Assembly: GCF_017301615.1 (NCBI RefSeq)
Contig: NZ_CP059066.1
Location: 2,554,888-2,618,887, forward strand
Origin: Koleobacter methoxysyntrophicus
GTDB lineage: Bacteria; Bacillota; Thermosediminibacteria; Koleobacterales; Koleobacteraceae
Reading direction: 5' to 3'
Length of the DNA stretch: 64,000 bases
The position numbers and the translations under genes are program-made. The stretch's first letter is position 1; the number at the start of each line of letters is the position of its first letter. The notes beneath the pieces are model-generated. The model had not been told where the DNA came from, made no database searches, and worked only from the letters and a program-made list of their open reading frames with translations. Below, in pieces: positions 15,942-26,350 of this stretch.

Positions 15942-18900
15942 TTAAAAAGGTAACCGGAAGTCATACGATGGAAAGTGTTTCTCTAGATAATCTATCAGCT
16001 TTTTCAAGAAAGTTGTTTTGTTTTTATCCGAAAAAGCATCGAACTTGGCAAGTAGGCCATCAACTTCCAGCTCATCTAGGCGTCTATCACAGGCTTCAAT
16101 TTCGTTTTGAATTATCGCCCGCTGTTCAACTGAGAGCACCGCAGGCATTTTCTCAAGTTGCCTTTTGATTTCTAGTAACCGAGCAGCATCTGCCTTTCGA
16201 ATTTCTTCCGTTTTTGGCAAGTTTCTTTCCATCCATTCAGCAGCAATCTGACTTCTTTTATTCTTAATATTTTCCATCATATCCTTGTATATTAACTCAC
16301 TATCCAAGGGTGGTTGATCTTCCGGATACAAAGCTGCTAATTCCTGTTGGCAGTGCTTTAACAGGGCATCTAGCTCAGAGTCAGTTTGGTTTTCATCGCT
16401 GAGAAGAGCATATTGTTTTTCAAACTGTTCAAGTTGTTTCATAACCTGATTAAAGTCTTCGAGATCCTTCTCCTGTCCCGCAAATATTCTAATAAGGTCA
16501 ACCACCTCTGTTTTCCAACTTGTTATATCTGCTAAACAGGTAATCTGCCGATGATTATAAATATCTGCAGCCCTAGAATAATGCTGTTGTAGCTGTTCGC
16601 GACAAGACTGGCTAAACTGCTTCAGTTTAGCAGCAGCTTCATCAATTTCATTTTTGGCAATGTTTGTTTTTTCCCGGGCTGCTTTGAGGTTTTTCCTAAG
16701 AGTTTCTACCTGTTCAAGCCATGCCCTTAAATCTGTTATTGTTGATGCCTCTGATACTGTGTTATGCTCAATTAATTTTTTAACCGCTTCCGTTGACTCT
16801 CTTATCTCAGTTAATACCTGGACATTTTTTTCAACTTCTTCAACGTGAGCTTCTAACTGCTTTATCTCTTCATCTAACCCAATTGTATCTAAATTACCCC
16901 CTATTTTTACATTCATGCGATGCTTAAACTTGCCAAGCTGTTCGATACTTGTTACTCGTTGATTGCTTAGCCAACGCGAGAAAATCTGCTTTACCTTTAA
17001 ACGTGCAGTCGTGTAATGTTTTTCTACTTCTTCAATTTGTTCTGTAGTCCAACAGTCGCGATTCGCCATCATTCTGTGATATTCTTCTGCCAATATAGCC
17101 GCACCCCAAGATAGCAAACCAGCATCCTCTGTTACGTTTCCAGTTTCTATCTTGTCCAGCGCATCATTTAAAAACTGCTCCAACCGGTTCAGTTCCCAGG
17201 CAGCTTTTTTTGTATTTTCCTGCAGCAATTTATATTTATAAAAGAGCTTTTGGGGTATAGGAATACGGTTTTTTAGCTCATTGGCCTTATCACTAAACTG
17301 GACTTTCCCCATATGAGTTGGCTCTAAATCCCATTCCTCAAGCAGAGCATCCCACTCTGAAACCCTTTCGCTAGATACTCTTACTATTTCGGTTACATTT
17401 AAAACCGAAAGGTCAAAAAAGTTGCTAGGCATTGCTTGTGTCAACCAGTTCTCTATCGCCATAACCTCATTATCTTTTAACAGCTCTAGCTCATCTCGTC
17501 GCCGTCCTATATATAGTGCTAAAAGCAAACCCGCAGCAGCCAGATTGCAGCCAAAGGGCGGTGCCGTCCAGAGCTCAACAATTTTGCCTAAGTTTACGCA
17601 CTTGTTTTCTACTCGCTCCCCTTTAGGTTCCAACATTGTATCCAATACTTTTAAAGCTTCCCGAACTTTTGAGTTAGTTGGCAACAGCCTAACCGAACCA
17701 TCATTGTCAAAAATACCCCAGGACTTATCTAAAACTGTATAACCTCGATTCCGCTGTTGTTGGTTTCTTGCCTGCAGCCATTCCCGATCTAAATTGCCCA
17801 GCAGCAACTCTTTGGTAAACACCTGGCTATCTTTTGCCGCATTTCCTCGGATAGTGTAGAAACCATCGAAGGGAAAGGGTATTCTGTCTGGATAGACTAT
17901 GTCAAGCAGCTGCTCAAGCATCTGTTTTAATCGTCTCTGCACTATTTTTTTCTCAGTAGCAAATACTATATTTCGTTCCTTCTCCATTTCAGAAAATTGG
18001 ATCTGCAGCTCTTGCCAGGTGCTGTTCTTTTTGTCCAGGATAAAGTTGGCAAATTTCTGTTTTTCTTCTTCATTAAATCCCAGCTCTAATACCCAGTATT
18101 CAGCAAGTTTCTGCCCAAACGCTCCTTCTGAATCATAAAGGAATATAATTGCCAGCGGGGCGCCTTTTTCCCAATCCAGATTAAGCTTTTGCATTTGCGC
18201 TTTGATTATCTCAGTTGCCTTTTCTGTTAAAAGTCCCAAGTTACTTTCCGGCCCCACATAGCAGTAGATCAATTGACCTTTTTTAACGTCAACATTTCTA
18301 GCATCACACCACGCCCGCAGCGCAAATTGGACCTGGTTTTCAAGCAGGTAAACATCGGTAAAGTATACAGTATACTTCCATTCTTTGGTAAAAATCTCGT
18401 TCTTTTCTCCAAAATCAGTAAGGTATTCTTCCACTTGCGACCAATGCTTATAATTGGTGCTAAAAATCCGCGCCCGCTTTTCAAGGTCGATATCTTCAAC
18501 CTTAACTGCAAGTTTAGCGAGAAAGGATTTCCTTGGAACTGCATCCCCGACAATTTCGTATTGACAGAGCAGGCCGTTCCATTCCAGCACGCCATATTCT
18601 TTTTCTAAAGAATTAATCCCAGCTTCCGCATCATTAGTATTAAGTCCACAAAACATTGCTACGGCATGCAAGTAATCGTCTTTTGATTCTACTTTGATTC
18701 CTATTTTTTGCTGGAGCACAATGGCCTTTAGCAATGCTTTTTCTATTGGCGAAAGCTCAAGCTGATATTTTTGAAGGACACTTTGGTAAGCATAAGTAAC
18801 CGTCCCCTGTGCGCCAAAGCTTTCTGAAGACAAAAATTCAGCAAGCAATCCCTCAGTCAACAAATCGATAGGCCTGATAGTCTGCCCAAGTTCTAATTCT

Positions 18901-20270
18901 TTATTTTGATAAACCTCAAAGGTATCAGCTAAGAGGGATAACGCAGAACGCTGCTGCAAAGATTTACCTATAGTAGTTAGCTTATATAGCACCCAGGTAG
19001 AAAGAGGGTGCAGAGGCCAACAGCCCTGTCCAACAATCTTATGAAAGCTTTCGGTCTCGAACCAGAGTGAGTGATTATTTATCTCAGGGAACCAGCGTTT
19101 CATGAAGGAGTGAACCTGGTCGAGAGGCATATCCAAAACCGAAAGGTGTTCAGTAATAACTTGGGGATTTTTCTTTTCCAAAAGATTGGCTATTACTGTC
19201 TCTAAATTCGTTGACAGCCTGACCTTGCGCACTGTATCAAAACGGGTCAGATAACGGTTTATTTCTTCACGGCGTTCCGGTACTACCCGAGAAGCATAAG
19301 CCTTGAGCTCACTTTGAATAAAAGAAAGTAAAAACACCCTCTCCCCATTTTCTTGGACAGCTTCAAACAGTTGCTGTAAAGCAGCCGGCCCAGCAATATG
19401 GGGCTTTTGGACAGCAAATTCAAGATAACGGCCAAACTCATCAAAGAGCAGCAAAATTCCTGCAAAAGGTTTTCCTGGCCCGCAGTAAACTTCCTTCGCC
19501 ACTCGGATAAAGTCTTGGAGGGATTCCTGGCCTGCAGCCGGCAAGGGAGAACCCATTTTTTGCGCGTAGATTTCATTAACCATCCGAAAAACATTTTCAT
19601 CCTGTGCCTGAAGGCCCTGGATTATATCTTCTACTTGGTAATCAGGCCCAAAGTGCTTTTGAAAATCTTCCTTCAGCGACAAATGAAAAGATACTGTAAA
19701 GTTTTCAGCTAGTTTAAACCGGGGACGAAGGTTTTCCAAAACACTTGTATCTATTCCTTTGTCCTTCAAAGCACTGAGCAGCTGCCGAGAAATTTCACTG
19801 CCCAAGTCAAAGTCTTCCATACCGTTCAAGGTAACAACCAAAAACTGTTGGTCGCTTAAGGAAGATAAAGTATCTTTAACTTGCTTACCTATGCTTGCAT
19901 CAGCAAGAATGAGATTTTCCAATATTTTTCTTGCTACTTCTGACTTGGGCCTAGAGAATAATGTTGCTAGAGTAAGAGCCAGATGAGATTTTCCCGTCCC
20001 GTAACCAGCAATAACTATGACAAACGGTTCATCAGTAATTTTCCCTGTTAACCGCTCTGTAATTTCCTTAGCGAAACTAGCCGTATCCATTAACTGCAAA
20101 CTGGGTTCGGCAAAATCTCCAGTGGCTACACCATGGTAGTCTGGCCCATGGAAAATAAAGTGTGCAGCTGCTTTATCAGACAGCGCCTGGTTTCGTTCAA
20201 ACCAACCTAACTGAACCGCTCCCTGGAACAGCAGGTCTTTGCGGAAAGAAGTAATATCTGCCAGCTTCAA
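15942..20270 (-). CDS. Giant AAA-type ATPase B (BrxC/PglY-like), last gene of the cassette
   Basis: 1442 residues. Walker A AGYGTGKS at residues 88-95 and Walker B LLLFDEFGRYLEF at 273-285 with Asp277-Glu278. The C-terminal third (about 1100-1400) is mostly coiled coil rich in E/K/Q. Size, early P-loop and the DEFG/DELGxxLEY Walker B recall the large ATPases of Pgl/BREX systems (PglY, BrxC), but no direct family name is certain. It opens MKLADIT, like ATPase A (MKLSDVI), and directly follows a DUF4007-like gene by 14 bases, mirroring the ATPase A pair. TTG start with GGGGGGAT upstream. G+C is well above the flanking chromosome. No nuclease motif was seen. Confidence 0.85.
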   Translation of the reverse strand: MKLADITSFRKDLLFQGAVQLGWFERNQALSDKAAAHFIFHGPDYHGVATGDFAEPSLQLMDTASFAKEITERLTGKITDEPFVIVIAGYGTGKSHLALTLATLFSRPKSEVARKILENLILADASIGKQVKDTLSSLSDQQFLVVTLNGMEDFDLGSEISRQLLSALKDKGIDTSVLENLRPRFKLAENFTVSFHLSLKEDFQKHFGPDYQVEDIIQGLQAQDENVFRMVNEIYAQKMGSPLPAAGQESLQDFIRVAKEVYCGPGKPFAGILLLFDEFGRYLEFAVQKPHIAGPAALQQLFEAVQENGERVFLLSFIQSELKAYASRVVPERREEINRYLTRFDTVRKVRLSTNLETVIANLLEKKNPQVITEHLSVLDMPLDQVHSFMKRWFPEINNHSLWFETESFHKIVGQGCWPLHPLSTWVLYKLTTIGKSLQQRSALSLLADTFEVYQNKELELGQTIRPIDLLTEGLLAEFLSSESFGAQGTVTYAYQSVLQKYQLELSPIEKALLKAIVLQQKIGIKVESKDDYLHAVAMFCGLNTNDAEAGINSLEKEYGVLEWNGLLCQYEIVGDAVPRKSFLAKLAVKVEDIDLEKRARIFSTNYKHWSQVEEYLTDFGEKNEIFTKEWKYTVYFTDVYLLENQVQFALRAWCDARNVDVKKGQLIYCYVGPESNLGLLTEKATEIIKAQMQKLNLDWEKGAPLAIIFLYDSEGAFGQKLAEYWVLELGFNEEEKQKFANFILDKKNSTWQELQIQFSEMEKERNIVFATEKKIVQRRLKQMLEQLLDIVYPDRIPFPFDGFYTIRGNAAKDSQVFTKELLLGNLDREWLQARNQQQRNRGYTVLDKSWGIFDNDGSVRLLPTNSKVREALKVLDTMLEPKGERVENKCVNLGKIVELWTAPPFGCNLAAAGLLLALYIGRRRDELELLKDNEVMAIENWLTQAMPSNFFDLSVLNVTEIVRVSSERVSEWDALLEEWDLEPTHMGKVQFSDKANELKNRIPIPQKLFYKYKLLQENTKKAAWELNRLEQFLNDALDKIETGNVTEDAGLLSWGAAILAEEYHRMMANRDCWTTEQIEEVEKHYTTARLKVKQIFSRWLSNQRVTSIEQLGKFKHRMNVKIGGNLDTIGLDEEIKQLEAHVEEVEKNVQVLTEIRESTEAVKKLIEHNTVSEASTITDLRAWLEQVETLRKNLKAAREKTNIAKNEIDEAAAKLKQFSQSCREQLQQHYSRAADIYNHRQITCLADITSWKTEVVDLIRIFAGQEKDLEDFNQVMKQLEQFEKQYALLSDENQTDSELDALLKHCQQELAALYPEDQPPLDSELIYKDMMENIKNKRSQIAAEWMERNLPKTEEIRKADAARLLEIKRQLEKMPAVLSVEQRAIIQNEIEACDRRLDELEVDGLLAKFDAFSDKNKTTFLKKLIDYLEKHFPSYDFRLPF

Positions 20271-20284
20271 AAGTTATCCCCCCA

Positions 20285-21106
20285 TCAGGCAATCTCGTCA
20301 AAGATCCGCAGCCATATTTCCTGAGCCCTGGCTTTCTTTTCAATTAACCATGGCCGGATCTGGCGGTCTATGGTAATAAACCCCTTAGTTTCAACAAAGG
20401 AAAATGTAGTTTGGATATCAACTTCCTGCCAAAGGCATACATCAAACCAAAGGGTTTTCTCCGAAAAATCTGTTAAGGTTATTTGGGTTTCCTTAGGGAA
20501 AAATGCTTCCAACAAACTAAGAATATAGGCAGAGTAGGGCACAGCCCATGAAGCTAAAATAGGAGCCTTGTTCCGCGTTACAAAATCTCCCTCAATAGCC
20601 AAAACTTTTGCCCTTCCCAGAGCTGCATCATCAAAATAAGCAGACAAGAGGGGGCCGGTTCTGTTTTTACCCCTCCCGAAATAGCTGACCAAGTAATCCT
20701 CTAATTGCTGGGTAGAAAAACTTGCTCCTAAGATATTTCTCCCTCTGGCAAAAACTTCGTGCCACACCTTTGCCCCAATATCACCGCGGCAGAGGTGCAT
20801 GTGCACCAGCCACTGGGTTAACGTTTCCCCTAAATATTTATCGTGTAGATAAACAGCTTCGCCAAAGGAAGTAAGAACCGGTTTTTTATGTTGCTTTTGG
20901 CTCCCAGGCCTAACTACTATCAAGCCCATACCTCGGCAGTAGTCAAGTATAGCTGGCATTTTTCCTGTAGATTTACCCGTAGGAATACCTGTATCCTCAG
21001 AGATTTCCTGTAAACTACCCTCTTTCCCCAGCGCTGCATATTCTAGGAGAGCAGCAATCAACCGCCTTTCAGGAATAAATGTTTTATGAAAATTTAGCGG
21101 TAACAT
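20285..21106 (-). CDS. Divergent DUF4007-like protein B
   Basis: 273 residues. The N-terminal half resembles a winged helix: FIPERRLIAALLEYAALGKE, then GIPTGKSTGKMPAILDYCRG, which aligns in spacing with LGVGKNMVSSIRFWC of DUF4007 protein A. A shared pattern TSFGEAVYLHDKYLGETLTQWLVHMHLCR matches TELGDKLL...EASLWLLHWQLF of protein A. DUF4007 proteins occur with phosphorothioation-type and other defence loci, with unknown role. GAGGAGGG precedes the ATG. It sits 14 bases upstream of ATPase B, suggesting the two proteins work as a pair. DNA binding is inference. Confidence 0.65.
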   Translation of the reverse strand: MLPLNFHKTFIPERRLIAALLEYAALGKEGSLQEISEDTGIPTGKSTGKMPAILDYCRGMGLIVVRPGSQKQHKKPVLTSFGEAVYLHDKYLGETLTQWLVHMHLCRGDIGAKVWHEVFARGRNILGASFSTQQLEDYLVSYFGRGKNRTGPLLSAYFDDAALGRAKVLAIEGDFVTRNKAPILASWAVPYSAYILSLLEAFFPKETQITLTDFSEKTLWFDVCLWQEVDIQTTFSFVETKGFITIDRQIRPWLIEKKARAQEIWLRIFDEIA

Positions 21107-21120
21107 TGATACCCTCCTCT

Positions 21121-24100
21121 TTAGAACCTTTCTTCCAGAGGCTTAATTTGAATCTTGAACCACTTATTCACTTCTAGCTTGTCGGTTCCTGGATTATAGG
21201 CATACCCTAAAGAATAGCACTCTCCCCGTTTTAAAGCGGATAGACGTTGGATCCAGTTTTCCTGACGATCATTGGTGGCATCCGCAAGCAACTGGGCAAA
21301 AAACTTAATTTCTGTGTCCGCTGGCTTAAAGAAGAGTTTATGGCTTGCTTGAAAGAGCCGGTCTCTTTCATCTTTACTCAAATTACTCAGAGTTTGAGTG
21401 GCGAGGATCAGAGAAATTCCAAATTTGCGCCCTTCGGTAAGAAATTGCCCTAGCGGACTTTCCAGGCGGTGATCAAGGTTCTGGATTTCATCCAACACAA
21501 TTACCCGAGGATTATCTTTACTGCCCCTGGCCCGGTAATACCAGTAGAGATCTATGAGAGAAAATTCTGTAATCAAGCGGGCCGAATCTTTCATGAAGCC
21601 GGCCAGTTGGAGGACGTGGCACTTGGAACAGGGGTCTAAGAATAACTTTTCCCAGCTCTCAAGATCTTCTTCGCCAAAGGGATTCATATCCACAAAAGGC
21701 TTTATCTTGTTAATTACCGTCGTTGCCGGGTTAGCAGATAATCCGCCTCTTGCCCGAATATCCTCTAATTTGTCCAGAAGCATTGTCAGGTTAAAATTGT
21801 TTCCTACTTCCTCTACCCCAGTTTGGACCGCATTATATAAAACTGATTTTTGCTGTTCTCCGAGTTTATAAACCTCGGCAAATACTCCGCTAACCCGCTG
21901 AGCTATCTGCGTTGGAGTATCTTCCAAAAGCTCATCGTCAATATAATCGCACTGCTTGCGGAAAGGATTGATAGCCAGCGGCTGTTTGCGGATAATGTGC
22001 TGTTTTGGCTGCAATCGTTCCCGGATAATCGGTTCCAATTGCTTGTTCGTAAAACCACTCGTATAGTCTACGATAAGACTGTTAGTTCCGCACTTGCTGA
22101 GTTCTGCCAGCACAGCTTGAATGGTATAAGTTTTACCGGTTCCAGAAGCCCCAAAGATAAGCAAATGCCGGTTAGGCAAGTCGGGATGGCCAAATTCCCA
22201 GTAAACGTCACGGCCACCAGCTGTGCCGCTTCCCAGCAAAATCCGTTCGGGGATACGGATTTCTCTATTCAGGATACCATCTCCAGCTTCGACCGGTTTT
22301 ACTCTAGAAACGCCAGCTTTTCCTTTGTCGTCTTCTTCTTTTTTGGGGCAAGTAGTAGATACTTGTTTCTCGATCTCCTTGGAATCGGTTTGCTCATTAT
22401 CCGTCAATGAACTACTTTCTGGCCGTACATGTTGGTAACGCAACATCGAACGGCCCTCAAAAAGGTTGAATTTTACCCCTTCAAAGCCTGCTTTTTGAAT
22501 AAATTCTTTGCCACATTGAACCGAATAAATATTTATTTCTTGTCCGTTAATACTAAAGCTCCATTGGGGGGTTGGCACTAAGTCCCCATGGGCAACATCA
22601 GTCCAAAAAGCAATTGCTGCAGCTTCCCACTCAATGTTGTAGCATCCCTCACTTAAGCTTTCCAGAGCTTGCAGAGTTTCCCGGTATTTAGCCTTTCGGA
22701 TCTCGCCCCGGCTGGTAATTAGCCGATGGAGTTGCATCCACCAGTACCGTTGATCAGGAGGATAACCTCCCTTATCTTCATCATCTACCCCTACTGGCTT
22801 CGTTGTCACCCGGGGGCGAAACTTGAGCACCAACTGCTTCAGCCCTTCTTCCACCTGCTGCAGGGCTTTTTCTAAATACCCCTCCGACTCTTGGGCTAGC
22901 TTGCATTCGATTATTTGCGCCTTAATATTGAAGCATCCATCTTCTATTTTGGCCTGGAGCCGTAATAGATCAGGACGCATTTCGTTCGGTCCGAAGTCAA
23001 ACCAATGCAGGAATGCATCTAAAGAAATAATCTCATCACAAAATACTTCATCTTCTTTCGGAAGCAGTTTTCTCACCAATGCATAAGCAATAAAATCCCG
23101 AACATATTCGGAAGGACCGGTAGCTTTAACCACAGATAAACCAGATATTGAGAAAGCTTCTTTAATCAGGCTATCTGCAAGCCTTGAGCAAACATTTTCA
23201 TCCCTATTCCCTAATAAAATTGCAAGTTGGTCACTAATTTTTTTGACGATATCAGATAGATAAAACTGTTCGGTAGAAATGGTAAAGTTGTACTCACCAT
23301 GTGGACCCACACCAGTACCAAATCCTATTATCTCCCTTTTGTTATCTTCTTTGCTCAAAAGTTTTTCATCTACGATAGAGTCAATGCAAACTACCCACAC
23401 GCAGTTTTTGTGAGCAACATCAATAACTCGTTCCCAAGGTTGAAAATCGCTGGTGCTTACCACCACATGCTCTACATTTTCATCAAGCTGATAGTGATTA
23501 TGCAGTCGGGCCATCACTTCTGCATGCAACGTACCCAACTTAAACCGCCGGTTGCTTAGCACCAATTCCCTTTCTTTAGCTTTTCCCCCTTCTGTGACCG
23601 CACAGCTTACCTTTTCCAGCACTGGAAACTTTACATAATCCTCAAATCCACACCGGCAATTATCCCCTAGGGGAACAAACTGGCTCTTTTTGGCCCGAGT
23701 AAAATTGTTAAAGAAAATCAGGTCAAGGTCTGTCTGCTGAATTAACTTCTCTAGCTGTTCCCAATCTCCATATGGCGCTACCCGGTAAAAGACCGAAACT
23801 TTGCTGCCAGCATAGTGTTTTCGCCTTGAATTGCCCTCTGCTTCCTGCCAACGTTCCTTCCAAGCGTTTATCCAATGCAACACTCCGGTATCATCAGGGC
23901 TGTCAGAAAAAATAGTTAAGTTTAAGGAGTAAATGTCATCAGCCTTCTCTTTTGTAATTTCAGCCAGAAAAGCATCAATCCCCCCTATTATCTGCTGTAT
24001 AGTGCCGCCACAGTATATTCCCACGCTTAAGCCGTCGTTGGCATAAGGATGCAGCTTACAGTAGTCAAGGAGGACATGCTTAATCAGCTTAACCTCTTGG

Positions 24101-26331
24101 GTTTCCCGAAACAGTCCTGCATCTGATATGTCCTGGTCTTCACTGTCTTCATATTTTACTAACAAGCGGGAGCTTATCGTCGAATAACCCTCCTCGGGGT
24201 TACCCACTAGATGGATATAATCAAAACTCCGCACGCTTGTATCTAACCTTGTGTTTTCATTCAAAACTCCCATAAGCGGCCATTTTATCCGGGCTAAATT
24301 TACTAACCTATGCCAATTTTTCTCAGCCATCCCCCGAGTTCCAACCTCTGCCAACCCTTTCCTAATGTAACTGCAAAAACTGGTACACAAATAAGTATGT
24401 TGATGGTGAATCATTTCTAATAACGCAGGATGTAGTGGGGTAACTACCCCACAATTCAAGAACTCCTTCCACTGCCAATTATTATTTTGGATGTACTTGT
24501 CAGGAATAAGCATAAAAGCCTTCATTAACAGTGGCGCCAGAGGGGTCTCGGAGCTTTTGGACAGATACATTTCAAGAAGCTGCGAGTATTCTCGGCGCAC
24601 AGGAGGATCATACTTTTTAGCCATAGCTGCAAAAAGGCCGACCCGAGAGTATTCATCCAAAAATTCTTGATAACAATCAGAGAGTTTATACAGTTGGTCT
24701 CTAAGTAAATCGTTTTGATCTAATCTAGGCGCCGCAAACAGATCTTCTATAGAACACAAGTTTTTTTCAAGGGCTATATTTAAAATCCGAATTATATCTT
24801 CATCATCTTTAGCCATAAACATCTCATTTACGTAAGGGAAAGCAAAAACTGGCAAAATAATATTTTTCTCATATTTATCTACCACCCAATTAAAAAGGTT
24901 AACAACAAAACGGGCTTGGTTATTTTTCCCTAATGACCATGCAAACTTTTGCTGAAAAGACTTACCTTCTTCCCCATCAACTGTAACTTCGAAAACAAGG
25001 GCTGGTTCAGCCGCCCGTGCCGGTGTATAGTGCAAATTTGAACCCGCATTATCAGGAGAAAGGAAAGATTCAATCTTAATTTCCTTTTTGTCATCACCTA
25101 AAGTTAAATGTTGTTTTAGATATTCATCGATCCCACCTAGCAACTTCTGCAAAAAATCTTGAGCCTTTTCTTTATCTTCATTCCCATACTGATGTCTAAA
25201 CTCCAGACTTCTTAGTGAAATCTGAACGATGTTCTCCAGTGCAAGTGAACTTCCGTTTAACTTTTTGAACTCCGCCAAGGAAAGCCAAAGAGCATGTAAA
25301 AAGACTTCTAAAGTTTGCCCCTTAAGTTTTTTAATCCGTTCCTTGCTTTCCCTGTTGGATTTAAGCTTAAATTCCAATATCTTGTCATAGATGTAAATGA
25401 AGTCTGCCGTAACCAGCTTATCCCGTGCTGTAGAAGAAGCAGTATCAATATATTCCTCTAATGAAGCAAGGAGTTCTTCTAGGTCAGAAAAATCACCCAA
25501 AATTTCTTCCTCTGGGGTCTCTGAAATGCGTTCTCTGAACTGGCCTATTTTTTTCTTTGCTTTTTTCTTTTTATCTACATCAAGGAAGCTGCTGTAGCTT
25601 GTAAATCTCTGGGCAGCCGCAATATAGTTGGCAAAGGTTCTCTTGCCGAATTTTTCAAACCCAATCATATTGGGCAAGCCAAATGGTTTAAGGTCAGCTA
25701 GGATGAGTTTGAACACATCCCTAGCATCTAACGCTCTGCTGAAGTCCCTGCTTTCCAAATACCGGCTTACCTCAAGGGGATCGGTTAAGCCATACTGATA
25801 AAGATCTTTAAAAATGGCAGCTATTTTTTCAATTGTATCTTCGTTCCCATCGGGATTTACATATTTTTGCAAAGCCTGCCTAACCCAGCTCTCAAAGCTT
25901 TGCTTAAGACATATTTCCCAAAGAGACTTCTGGTCTAGATGAAAAAAATCTTGTAAGCTGGCTTGGTCGTTAATATCTTCATAACCAGCTAGCAAAACTA
26001 CTAGACAATTAACGTCAGGTCCCTTGACAAGGTGGCGTAAACTCGTTAGATTATCTGTTTGGTTATACCATCCCCGCTCCTGGATTTGATCAAATATGTT
26101 TCTTTCCTTCTGCATGCCGTTGAGCCATTTTTGCCCTAACTGATAGGCAATCCCATATTCAAATTGGATCCTCTGGTTTACAATCCTGGTTATCTCTTCC
26201 TCCACCCTCCTGCCGATTTCAAATAGGAGTTCTGGAGGATATGATGGCAAGACAAACCGAAGAATACGGCCTGTGCTCTTTTGGCTTTCATCAACTATGT
26301 ACTTGACGATAGTATCAGCCATATACTTCAT
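21121..26331 (-). CDS. DptH-like HerA/FtsK-family ATPase
   Basis: 1736 residues from the chosen start. A long helical N-terminal two-thirds without recognised domains is followed by a HerA-type motor: Walker A FGASGTGKT ending near Lys1400, the element LIVDYTSGF, Walker B VIVLDEIQNL (Asp1614-Glu1615) and ILATQTLSNL. Length and the DYT-GF motif resemble DptH of phosphorothioation-dependent restriction systems, which uses ATP-driven translocation in a restriction complex. The reading frame is open to 26406, but GGGAGG ahead of ATG 26331 makes that the start and leaves a 19-base gap from the preceding gene. No nuclease signature was recognised; the NERD protein of the operon may supply it. Confidence 0.8.
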   Translation of the reverse strand: MKYMADTIVKYIVDESQKSTGRILRFVLPSYPPELLFEIGRRVEEEITRIVNQRIQFEYGIAYQLGQKWLNGMQKERNIFDQIQERGWYNQTDNLTSLRHLVKGPDVNCLVVLLAGYEDINDQASLQDFFHLDQKSLWEICLKQSFESWVRQALQKYVNPDGNEDTIEKIAAIFKDLYQYGLTDPLEVSRYLESRDFSRALDARDVFKLILADLKPFGLPNMIGFEKFGKRTFANYIAAAQRFTSYSSFLDVDKKKKAKKKIGQFRERISETPEEEILGDFSDLEELLASLEEYIDTASSTARDKLVTADFIYIYDKILEFKLKSNRESKERIKKLKGQTLEVFLHALWLSLAEFKKLNGSSLALENIVQISLRSLEFRHQYGNEDKEKAQDFLQKLLGGIDEYLKQHLTLGDDKKEIKIESFLSPDNAGSNLHYTPARAAEPALVFEVTVDGEEGKSFQQKFAWSLGKNNQARFVVNLFNWVVDKYEKNIILPVFAFPYVNEMFMAKDDEDIIRILNIALEKNLCSIEDLFAAPRLDQNDLLRDQLYKLSDCYQEFLDEYSRVGLFAAMAKKYDPPVRREYSQLLEMYLSKSSETPLAPLLMKAFMLIPDKYIQNNNWQWKEFLNCGVVTPLHPALLEMIHHQHTYLCTSFCSYIRKGLAEVGTRGMAEKNWHRLVNLARIKWPLMGVLNENTRLDTSVRSFDYIHLVGNPEEGYSTISSRLLVKYEDSEDQDISDAGLFRETQEVKLIKHVLLDYCKLHPYANDGLSVGIYCGGTIQQIIGGIDAFLAEITKEKADDIYSLNLTIFSDSPDDTGVLHWINAWKERWQEAEGNSRRKHYAGSKVSVFYRVAPYGDWEQLEKLIQQTDLDLIFFNNFTRAKKSQFVPLGDNCRCGFEDYVKFPVLEKVSCAVTEGGKAKERELVLSNRRFKLGTLHAEVMARLHNHYQLDENVEHVVVSTSDFQPWERVIDVAHKNCVWVVCIDSIVDEKLLSKEDNKREIIGFGTGVGPHGEYNFTISTEQFYLSDIVKKISDQLAILLGNRDENVCSRLADSLIKEAFSISGLSVVKATGPSEYVRDFIAYALVRKLLPKEDEVFCDEIISLDAFLHWFDFGPNEMRPDLLRLQAKIEDGCFNIKAQIIECKLAQESEGYLEKALQQVEEGLKQLVLKFRPRVTTKPVGVDDEDKGGYPPDQRYWWMQLHRLITSRGEIRKAKYRETLQALESLSEGCYNIEWEAAAIAFWTDVAHGDLVPTPQWSFSINGQEINIYSVQCGKEFIQKAGFEGVKFNLFEGRSMLRYQHVRPESSSLTDNEQTDSKEIEKQVSTTCPKKEEDDKGKAGVSRVKPVEAGDGILNREIRIPERILLGSGTAGGRDVYWEFGHPDLPNRHLLIFGASGTGKTYTIQAVLAELSKCGTNSLIVDYTSGFTNKQLEPIIRERLQPKQHIIRKQPLAINPFRKQCDYIDDELLEDTPTQIAQRVSGVFAEVYKLGEQQKSVLYNAVQTGVEEVGNNFNLTMLLDKLEDIRARGGLSANPATTVINKIKPFVDMNPFGEEDLESWEKLFLDPCSKCHVLQLAGFMKDSARLITEFSLIDLYWYYRARGSKDNPRVIVLDEIQNLDHRLESPLGQFLTEGRKFGISLILATQTLSNLSKDERDRLFQASHKLFFKPADTEIKFFAQLLADATNDRQENWIQRLSALKRGECYSLGYAYNPGTDKLEVNKWFKIQIKPLEERF

Positions 26332-26350
26332 ACCGATAACCTCCCATTTT

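Noticed and set aside
21850-22410. 186-codon plus-strand frame inside the DptH-like gene
   Set aside because: Antisense to the HerA motor domain; no ribosome-binding site or family motifs.
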